A stretch of DNA of 64,000 nt, from positions 1 through 64,000 of the forward strand of contig NZ_JACJQJ010000043.1 of NCBI RefSeq assembly GCF_014696615.1, written 5' to 3'. This DNA comes from Nostoc linckia FACHB-104 (GTDB lineage Bacteria > Cyanobacteriota > Cyanobacteriia > Cyanobacteriales > Nostocaceae). Shown piece by piece: positions 57,173 to 64,000 of the stretch (position 1 is the stretch's first letter; every line of letters begins with the position of its first letter). The notes under the pieces were generated by a model that did not search any database, was not told the origin of the DNA, and saw only the letters and a program-made list of their open reading frames with translations. Position numbers and translations under genes: made by a program.

Positions 57173-59167
57173 TCAAACCCACCCCTTAACCTCAGTATCA
57201 GTCAGTGTTCTCTCCAATTTAATATACTCGCTCTTAGCTGCCTGCAATATATAATTCATCGTCACCACATCCCCAGCATCTGCAGCTAAAAACGCCGCAT
57301 TCATCGCAATACTGCGAATATTACCTCCCGCAACATTCAACTGTCCCAACTTCTGATAATCTAAATTGTCTGTGGGTGTCGCTTTGGGGAAAATCCGCCG
57401 CCAAATCTCTGCCCGTTGAGTGGAATCTGGAAAGGGAAACTGAACAATAAAGCGGATACGACGCAAAAATGCTTGGTCTAATGAACTTTTTAAGTTAGTT
57501 GTTAATACTGATAATCCCCGGTAACTTTCCATCCTTTGTAATAGATAACTTACTTCGACATTAGAATGGCGATCGTGGGAATCTTTAACTTCTGTACGCT
57601 TACCAAACAAAGCATCGGCTTCATCAAAGAGTAATATTACACCTCCCAATTCTGCGGCATCAAATACCCTACCCAGATTCTTTTCTGTCTCCCCAATATA
57701 CTTACTGACTACCGCACTTAAATCAATTCTGTATAAATCTAGCCTTAATTCTCCTGCTAAAACTTCTGCTGCCATTGTCTTACCGGTACCACTCAAACCA
57801 GCAAACAATGCACTAATTCCCAATCCTCGCTTGCTTTTACCGCCAAATCCCCATTGATCGTATACTTTGGCTCGTTGTTTGACTTGGAGAGCAACATCTC
57901 TTAGGACTTGTAACTGCGACTCTGGCAATACCAAATCTTCCCAATTAGCAACCGAATCAATCCTTTGTGCTAAATCATCCAATTTGGGACGGGCTTGGGC
58001 ACGGCAAGTATCCCAGAGAAGATGGTTAAAATCGGCTGTAACTTCTGATTCCTGGGCTTGTTGCCACTGGACGCGAACTTGAGAACAGGCCGCTTGAATT
58101 ACGGGAACACTGAGATTAAACTGCGACACTAACTTACTGACTTCAATGTTTATCGATGCCGATGTTCCATTTAAAGCCTGCTCCCAGATAGTATACTGTT
58201 CAGGAGTTGTCGGGCGTTCGATATCAAAAACTAACGCAGGTCTTAAACGCGATCGCCTGCGATCTGTGGTAGTAATAATTATCGGACAACGCATCCATTC
58301 GCATAAATAGGTAATTGTGGATTCTCTGGTTGTGTCTGTGCCTTCTAAATCATCGCAGTCTATTAATAATGCACAATTAGCTAAAAGTACTTCTCGCTCC
58401 CAAAGTTGCTTAAACTTGCTGATTTCACTGGGAGTTGTGGGCAAAGCATGGGCTGCAATTACATACAAATTTAGCTCTAAATATTGACAAGCAAGCGCTG
58501 CGATCGGACGTTTGCTAGCAACTTCATTCCCGCATAGTTGCAATATTGGCAATTTAAGAAAATCATAAATATCTACCCACCAAGCAGCAGCCATTTTCTC
58601 CATTAACTGCAAGTGAGATGAAACCAATTTTTCTGTAACTCCTACAGGTTCCAGCATTCCCAGCAAACGCTCATCTATGTGCTGCACGCCAATTAAATAA
58701 TGCAGTATTCGCTCATCAATCCGTAAAGGACTAGTCATCAAATCGCTACCAGTACCTACTTCAATTAATCGCCATCTGCGTAATGCACCTGCGGGAGTAA
58801 AAGCACTCCAATGCATATCTGGCAAAACTGTCATTGCTAAACCAAACGTAGGATAAGTACGCTGTGCATTGCCACAAGCTGCAGCGCAAAGTATAGAAAA
58901 ACTAGCATCAAGTTCCACACCAGCGCACAACAACAGTAAATTCTTTTCAAAATCGCTTAAATTAAAAATGCTGCACAGTTGATCTAAAGGTGTAACTTCA
59001 GAATTTGGCAGCAAGTGTTCTGTTGAAGTTTTGGCAATTAAATTTTCGCTCTCACCTGCAAGTAAACTCGGGTCAGCATTTTGCAACAGTTTCTCTCGTA
59101 TCTGTGCCAGATATGTTAACAAATAGCTATAATCTTCAACTTGGTTTTCTGGAAATGTTGCTGCCAT
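57173..59167 (-). CDS. eCIS AAA+ ATPase (Pvc15/Afp15-like)
   Basis: 664 residues. The N-terminal 380 residues are a winged-helix/AAA-like regulatory region with no intact P-loop. The C-terminal AAA+ domain has Walker A GLSGTGKT (Lys463), Walker B VILLFDEADALFG, sensor 1 LTTNLKSSL and the arginine finger AFLRRIRF. The same ATPase type is found in almost all eCIS loci and is needed for particle assembly in Afp/Pvc (family knowledge). The preceding gene in the operon is DUF4159-like (54-base gap). Confidence 0.92.
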   Translation of the reverse strand: MAATFPENQVEDYSYLLTYLAQIREKLLQNADPSLLAGESENLIAKTSTEHLLPNSEVTPLDQLCSIFNLSDFEKNLLLLCAGVELDASFSILCAAACGNAQRTYPTFGLAMTVLPDMHWSAFTPAGALRRWRLIEVGTGSDLMTSPLRIDERILHYLIGVQHIDERLLGMLEPVGVTEKLVSSHLQLMEKMAAAWWVDIYDFLKLPILQLCGNEVASKRPIAALACQYLELNLYVIAAHALPTTPSEISKFKQLWEREVLLANCALLIDCDDLEGTDTTRESTITYLCEWMRCPIIITTTDRRRSRLRPALVFDIERPTTPEQYTIWEQALNGTSASINIEVSKLVSQFNLSVPVIQAACSQVRVQWQQAQESEVTADFNHLLWDTCRAQARPKLDDLAQRIDSVANWEDLVLPESQLQVLRDVALQVKQRAKVYDQWGFGGKSKRGLGISALFAGLSGTGKTMAAEVLAGELRLDLYRIDLSAVVSKYIGETEKNLGRVFDAAELGGVILLFDEADALFGKRTEVKDSHDRHSNVEVSYLLQRMESYRGLSVLTTNLKSSLDQAFLRRIRFIVQFPFPDSTQRAEIWRRIFPKATPTDNLDYQKLGQLNVAGGNIRSIAMNAAFLAADAGDVVTMNYILQAAKSEYIKLERTLTDTEVKGWV

Positions 59168-59221
59168 TTTGAACCCAGTTTTATTTAAATACAGTAACCA
59201 AATATTTAAATTTAAATAGTG

Positions 59222-60421
59222 CTACCATTTGGCATTATTATCTTCTTGTTGCAGTCCAATTAACCGATGTCGTTTCCAAGCATAAGAGATAATATTAATT
59301 CCAAATTCTTGAGCAGTACGAATCGCCACTCTGGGCAAAGTTAATTCTCTATCTAATCCCCAAGCAGATGCTAAATCACCAATAATTAAAATCATTCCAC
59401 CACCAGTAAATATTTCAATCTGTCGTTGATTAATTATTGGTAGGGCTGCAAATAAAAAAGGACGATTTCTTAGGGGTTGATCGCGCCGTAATTCTTTAAT
59501 ATTTTTTAAAGGAGTTGCTAATTGCTCTGCCAAAGCATGACTACTTTGGATTAAAGCCTCAGCCTCCGCTGGTGCATCAATTAGTAGTATTCCTCCTGTA
59601 TTTAAGTAATTCTTCAGCGATTCAAATTCTATAGTATTTATAGATAATGCTTCTTGACCAGTAAGATATAGTAAATCGTAGTCTTGCAGATTTTCTGTAA
59701 AACTGACTTGTCCAGCCTCCTCAAGACCTCTTAAATATGGGTATAAAGATTCAATTGACTGTAAAAAGTAAGATAAATTAAAAAAATTGCGGGCACAATC
59801 TCCATCAGCATGATTTATTTGTGCCATACGTACAATAGCCTGGGGACGCGCTTGTGCTTGACGGCGATACCGTAAATCTATATTGTTATATCCAGGAAAA
59901 AAAACATCACTAGGTTGAGTAATATCCTTTTGTCCTGGCTGTAAAAGGATACGACAAATTTCTATATCAGAAATATTTGGTGTAGAATTTCTTTGGTCAA
60001 ACCGATAAGCTTCTCTAACAATTTCTCTGGAATTTGGCGATCGCAATTCTTCTGGGTCTACATAACTGACTGTTAAATAAACCATAATAGGTTCAGTATG
60101 GGCAACTTCTAAATCAACAGGAAAGTCAAAAGATACAGGTACAACTATTAAATTACCTGCTAAATCTATCGCTATACCTGGTTGAATTTGTACCCAACGT
60201 CCATCTCGATATTTTGCTTCTACCTTGCTAGGTGCAGGAATATCCCGCACTCCTAAACCGCAAACAATTCCTGGTTGATTTAAACATTGATAGTGAGTAT
60301 TTTGTCGCTGACGATGATAATCATGGGCTTTACGCCAACGCTCGGCATTGATCAGTAAACCATCTGAAGCTTGCAGACGGTCAAATGGTTGAATTTCTGG
60401 CGGGGGGAATGGATGGGACAT
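59222..60421 (-). CDS. eCIS-associated protein with C-terminal DUF4159-like domain
   Basis: 399 residues. The N-terminal half (FDRLQASDGLLINAERWRKAHDY in part, GIVCGLGV, IQPGIAIDLAGNLIVVP) resembles a beta-rich module seen in phage-tail and eCIS proteins of cyanobacteria. The C-terminal half (YDLLYLTGQEALSI, LKNYLNTGGILLIDAP, PLRNRPFLFAALP) is the DUF4159 pattern, a glutamine-amidotransferase-like fold whose usual catalytic Cys is not apparent here. It lies between the ATPase and the tail-protein-I gene on the same strand. It may be part of the baseplate or of its anchoring; that is inference from context. Confidence 0.7.
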   Translation of the reverse strand: MSHPFPPPEIQPFDRLQASDGLLINAERWRKAHDYHRQRQNTHYQCLNQPGIVCGLGVRDIPAPSKVEAKYRDGRWVQIQPGIAIDLAGNLIVVPVSFDFPVDLEVAHTEPIMVYLTVSYVDPEELRSPNSREIVREAYRFDQRNSTPNISDIEICRILLQPGQKDITQPSDVFFPGYNNIDLRYRRQAQARPQAIVRMAQINHADGDCARNFFNLSYFLQSIESLYPYLRGLEEAGQVSFTENLQDYDLLYLTGQEALSINTIEFESLKNYLNTGGILLIDAPAEAEALIQSSHALAEQLATPLKNIKELRRDQPLRNRPFLFAALPIINQRQIEIFTGGGMILIIGDLASAWGLDRELTLPRVAIRTAQEFGINIISYAWKRHRLIGLQQEDNNAKW

Positions 60422-60656
60422 GGTAATATCAATTCAAAATTCAAAACAAAAAACTATATATAACAACGGTGTGGACATATATATCTGTTACATTATTTTT
60501 GATAATTAGCATGATTTATACTGTGTTTAGTGAAAGATTTAGCATTAAGACTGCAGGAGAAAAAGAGTATTTTAGTTTTTTGTATAGATACAATAATTAG
60601 GCAAACATAATATTATGAATTTAAAATTGATAGTTGCGTATTTTGAGGATGATTTT

Positions 60657-61685
60657 TTAATTGTTAGAAGTTTCTATATATAATTCGTAGGTGCAAAAAG
60701 CAGGTCTTTCTTGTTCTATAATTCGTCTAATTAATTCCTCATGTATGTTTTGTCCTTGTTTGGCACGCAATCTTACTACAAAATGATATGCTCTCCCTCC
60801 TCCTAATACTGCATTACCAAGTTCGGCATCATTCAGAACAAAACTATTACCAAAAGGTTCTGTAATACTTATATGTTTATCACCTTCATTGGGTAAATCT
60901 TCATCTAGAGGTAATCCTGTATATAGGTGCAAATAAAGGCGTAGACCCTGACGAGTGCCTCGCCATTTATAGAGTTCAACTGCACGACGAATTAAACGGC
61001 GTTGTTGTGGTAAATCCCACACAGAATCTACTTGCCAAGCAACCCAATGGGCTAAAAAAGGTAATAGTTTCCGTGGTGATGTCAAAGGGTCAAGGTTCGC
61101 CCACATCGTCGAAAAACTATCGATAACTGGTTGATAAGCCTCTTCAAATATCTTCATAAAGCGACCAATAAAGTCTACTTCTCGATATAGAAGCGGCAAA
61201 AATTCCATGTAATTAGACCAAGGACGTATATATATACTAAATTCATCGCTGCGTTCAATCCTTTGTCTGTCTGTTCCTGGATCTATATGGAGAATGACAA
61301 AGCAGCGAAAGTTAAGGTCTAATTTATCTTTTTTATTTGGGGCGATCGCTTGTTGATCTTCAAAAAATGTCCCAGGGATATGAAAATAAAGTACAGATTG
61401 CATTTGTTGGCGCGGGGCAATTTCATTACCTTCTGTACCAATGTGACACCACTCAGCAGGAAAATCACCCTCGACTTGAAACTCTAACCTTAACGTATCT
61501 GCCGTCAAGTTTTTAACTAGCACAATCATCTCGCTTGGTTCTCCAGGATGCAACACCAAGCTATGTTCTGCGCTCTCAACTGTTTGTGTCCCAGTAAATG
61601 CCCAAGCTACACCAGGTAAAGCTTCAGGAATTTGCATTGGGGTGAAGTCAATTTTGACTGCTGGGTTATAACGACTTTGCACCAT
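60657..61685 (-). CDS. eCIS baseplate protein, phage tail protein I-like (Afp12-type)
   Basis: 342 residues. The N-terminal 150 residues form a beta-sandwich-like region (VLHPGEPSEMIVLVKNLT, LEFQVEGDFPAEWCHIG). The C-terminal part has the tail-protein-I signature: FLPLLYREVDFIGRFMKIFEE, LDPLTSPRKLLPFLAHWVAW and RRLIRRAVELYKWRGTRQGL. In contractile particles the member of this family joins the baseplate wedge with the J-like protein. It is encoded one base after the J-like gene's stop, so they are translated together. The length is typical of eCIS forms. Confidence 0.88.
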   Translation of the reverse strand: MVQSRYNPAVKIDFTPMQIPEALPGVAWAFTGTQTVESAEHSLVLHPGEPSEMIVLVKNLTADTLRLEFQVEGDFPAEWCHIGTEGNEIAPRQQMQSVLYFHIPGTFFEDQQAIAPNKKDKLDLNFRCFVILHIDPGTDRQRIERSDEFSIYIRPWSNYMEFLPLLYREVDFIGRFMKIFEEAYQPVIDSFSTMWANLDPLTSPRKLLPFLAHWVAWQVDSVWDLPQQRRLIRRAVELYKWRGTRQGLRLYLHLYTGLPLDEDLPNEGDKHISITEPFGNSFVLNDAELGNAVLGGGRAYHFVVRLRAKQGQNIHEELIRRIIEQERPAFCTYELYIETSNN

Positions 61686-61686
61686 A

Positions 61687-63888
61687 TTAACGATTAATCA
61701 CATTGACGACATGACCGGAACGTAAATTGCTATCATCCCAAGAACACACTAAACCTTGTACGCCTGGGTCAATCACTCTTTCTGGCGATGGTTGCCTTCT
61801 CCAATTGTCTCCTTGCTTGCGTATAGGAAAGAGCAGCACTGGCCCGAGATATCGTACTCCTCGCGCTTGTTGCAGTAATGCAACGATATCTGACTCATAT
61901 ACTGGCCGCCCAAAAGCCCAGCCTTTTCCATCTACTCCTCCAATTAAAGGATTTAAAAATTTATATAAGGAGATTTTAATATCGCGGAGAATTTCTTCAC
62001 GAGCAAAAGGATTATCATAAATTGGTTCTAGGGCTATTTCTGTTTGTATGGAAACTCCGATATATTCTGGCTGCTGGAGTTGTATTCGCACTCCTAACAA
62101 CCTTCTTTCGTCTAGATAAGTCAATACTTGCTCTTGCAGTGCGGGACTCAAGTCAAATTTTTCGGGAGATAAACCTTGCCCATCAGCGATCGCATCTGTA
62201 TTTGCTTGAGGCACAATCATCAAACCCACTGTACCTGCTTGTCTATTGCTATCAGCAGGCAAACAGCAAACACGCGCGATCGCACCGGAAGCTGCTCTTT
62301 GTGCTAGTATTTCAAAATCTTCAGCTGTCACTGCGCGATCGCGAGTACGCAAGATGCGTGGAGCCTTGATGACAGCTTGCTCTAAGGATTCAGCATCTGC
62401 GCCATTGATGGCTGGTTTATGGTTCGTCACACTCGCAACATAGGGTATTGCAGACTTTAAAAATTGCAACACACCGCTTTGTACGTTTCCTTGTCTACCT
62501 CCACCTGTACGATAAGCAACCATTCTAATCTCAGCGCCCCGTGGAGGAATAGCTCCATACTGATGTTCTTGCTGGGTTCTTTCTCTGTCGCTCAATTGCA
62601 CAATAGTATCATCTGCTGTTGCTTGCTGAATACGTGTGCGAATTTCTGTTTCATGCTTAAGTTTGCTGGGTTCTCTAATCAAAGGGCCAAACTGAACTGT
62701 ACCAGTCACAGAATCAATAATGTAGTGTAAATCTTGCGAAGTACTATCAGCGAAATCTCTGACTTCTTGCCATCTTTGAGGTAATCCACCAGGAGGAATA
62801 ACAATGATATATTCATTGTCTCGACGTTCTAACACAGGTGCTTGTTGCAGTTGAAAAGTTTGCCCTGGTTTACCATTGCTGATATCCAAGCGTTCATTTT
62901 CGATCAGGTTACTCTGACTGGCTCGCACCGTACCACCAATAGACCTAACTCCTATGGCATTAATCCGTGGCGGACGGTTATAACCAGATTGATTTCTTTC
63001 TAGTTCTGTAAGCACACAACGCAGCCAGCGACCACGATAAGAAGTAAAATTAGTCACAGGCCAGTTTTGTGGTAAATGCAAGCGTACTTCTGTTCCTTGC
63101 TCTAGACTCCCTCCTTGTTGATTGATTTCGTAAAAACTAAAGCCTTGGGTTTTATCATCTTTTTCTTGTAACAAAATCATCTGCCAATCTTCCCCATCCC
63201 AAGCTTCCCAGCAACGAGGTGGGTAGTTAGGATTAATACCAGTAGGGGTAGCAGTCGCGCCTTGAAAAGTAATTTCTAAAACATTTCCATCCAAAGGATC
63301 ATCAGAGTTAATCACCAAGTAAAAACAATTTCCTGGCTGGGGTTCCTCTTCAAAAATAGGTTGCTCATTACCTTCCCAAAAACCATCCGACCGACGATTC
63401 CACATACTTGTGACTCTTTCTCGTAGCGACTGGGGTATTTGTTCCACCGTTCGCGCTGTTAAGAAGTGTAATAGTCGCGGTTTGGCGATAATCAGCCGAG
63501 AGTCAGTACTAAAAGTAATCGCTGCTGTTGTTTCAGTTCGTATTGTAGCTATCTCAACTCCTGTAGGAATTGTGTAAGCTTCTGGTAAGTCCGAACTTAA
63601 ATAAAACGTTAATTCAGTATGCGCTGGTGCAGGAGGTTGCAGACGAATGCCTAATAACTCTAGAAAAGCCACATAATTTTTACGTGGTACTTGGTTAAAT
63701 CTCAGTAGCATTTGGTCAGTTAACCAAGCAAATAATTCAATCAGCGTAATTCCCGGATCACTAAGATTGTGGTCTGTCCATTCGGGACAGTAGCGAGGAA
63801 TACGCATAATGCATTCTTCCACCAAATCATCAAAGCTGCGATCATCTAAGTTGGAAGAAGGTAATTTAGGTAAAAAGTCGAATTCCAC
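61687..63888 (-). CDS. eCIS baseplate J-like protein (Afp11-type)
   Basis: 733 residues, a putative baseplate wedge protein. The N-terminus LDDRSFDDLVEECIMRIPRY with TDHNLSDPGITLIELFAWLTD is the eCIS/phage form of gpJ. The centre is beta-rich (LQQAPVLERRDNEYIIVI), and PHRKNYV- and RAVTAEDFEILAQ-type blocks precede the C-terminal GYVGVSIQ-like segment (YIGVSIQTEIALEP) and DIVALLQQARGVRYL. With the tail-protein-I partner it should form the wedge that bridges spike and sheath. The upstream end of the operon is beyond the window: the gap 63889-64000 shows no further gene start. Confidence 0.9.
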   Translation of the reverse strand: MEFDFLPKLPSSNLDDRSFDDLVEECIMRIPRYCPEWTDHNLSDPGITLIELFAWLTDQMLLRFNQVPRKNYVAFLELLGIRLQPPAPAHTELTFYLSSDLPEAYTIPTGVEIATIRTETTAAITFSTDSRLIIAKPRLLHFLTARTVEQIPQSLRERVTSMWNRRSDGFWEGNEQPIFEEEPQPGNCFYLVINSDDPLDGNVLEITFQGATATPTGINPNYPPRCWEAWDGEDWQMILLQEKDDKTQGFSFYEINQQGGSLEQGTEVRLHLPQNWPVTNFTSYRGRWLRCVLTELERNQSGYNRPPRINAIGVRSIGGTVRASQSNLIENERLDISNGKPGQTFQLQQAPVLERRDNEYIIVIPPGGLPQRWQEVRDFADSTSQDLHYIIDSVTGTVQFGPLIREPSKLKHETEIRTRIQQATADDTIVQLSDRERTQQEHQYGAIPPRGAEIRMVAYRTGGGRQGNVQSGVLQFLKSAIPYVASVTNHKPAINGADAESLEQAVIKAPRILRTRDRAVTAEDFEILAQRAASGAIARVCCLPADSNRQAGTVGLMIVPQANTDAIADGQGLSPEKFDLSPALQEQVLTYLDERRLLGVRIQLQQPEYIGVSIQTEIALEPIYDNPFAREEILRDIKISLYKFLNPLIGGVDGKGWAFGRPVYESDIVALLQQARGVRYLGPVLLFPIRKQGDNWRRQPSPERVIDPGVQGLVCSWDDSNLRSGHVVNVINR

Positions 63889-64000
63889 TGTCTAAATTAT
63901 TTTCGATTTTGGAGTTTGAATTTTAGATTTGAGAATGATTATGGAATGGTCATTCTCACCAATACAATTTGGAACCTCTATTTTTTCAAGCTTACGACTG

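Overview
The window looks like a chromosomal segment of a filamentous, probably heterocyst-forming cyanobacterium (order Nostocales; inference). The pointers are very frequent GCGATCGC (HIP1) octamers, short heptamer-type tandem repeats such as TTGACTG between genes, low-GC coding sequence, and cyanobacterium-typical families (large filamentous-haemagglutinin exoproteins, signal-peptide TPR-CHAT proteins, DUF928, a DUF6887/DUF6888 pair, and an extracellular contractile injection system with DUF4157 proteins).

Layout. (A) 0.3-18.4 kb: three tandem filamentous-haemagglutinin-like TpsA exoprotein genes, a secreted TPR-CHAT protein, and a NarL-type two-component set (kinase, a degenerate kinase fragment, response regulator). 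The gaps after the first two TpsA genes carry short copies of the 5' end of the CHAT gene, which points to duplication of a TpsA-CHAT unit with loss of the CHAT bodies. (B) 18.4-35.2 kb: an ordinary chromosomal stretch with murD, glyS, a BASS-family transporter, a PP2C-like phosphatase, an MFS transporter, an orphan SsuA-like binding protein, an SDR/O-methyltransferase pair, metY-metX and a secreted WD40 protein. murD ends inside a small MITE that supplies its stop codon. (C) 35.7 kb: the 3' half of a tRNA-Phe(GAA) gene followed by a terminator, a plausible attachment-site scar. (D) 36.1-46.1 kb, minus strand: DUF928 protein, TpsA, TpsB and TPR-CHAT, a second and complete two-partner-secretion/CHAT locus. 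(E) 46.5-48.5 kb: a membrane-anchored Ser/Thr protein kinase with a tandem-repeat linker, then a second MITE copy.

(F) 49.5-63.9 kb: one end of an extracellular contractile injection system (eCIS) cluster. It holds a DUF4255/Pvc16-type cap protein, a DUF4157 protein, three putative cargo proteins, a methyltransferase-TPR protein, an AAA+ ATPase, a DUF4159-like protein, a tail-protein-I-like baseplate protein and a baseplate-J-like protein. Sheath, tube, spike and LysM genes are not in the window and presumably lie beyond the right edge. The most notable observation is that the DUF4157 protein and the three unrelated cargo candidates share an N-terminal leader of the form [RP]xFxV ... DLkxxLxxAxxYGHxL. 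Two of the cargo candidates also keep fragments of the DUF4157 context although the zincin core is missing. This suggests a modular leader that marks proteins for this injection system. A perfect 32-bp palindrome sits in the divergent promoter region between the DUF4157 gene and the first cargo gene.

How the parts may work together (inference): locus A and locus D pair giant secreted adhesin-like proteins with secreted caspase-like (CHAT) proteins, and the single TpsB at locus D could export the orphan TpsA proteins of locus A. Locus F would assemble a contractile particle loaded with the leader-bearing proteins.
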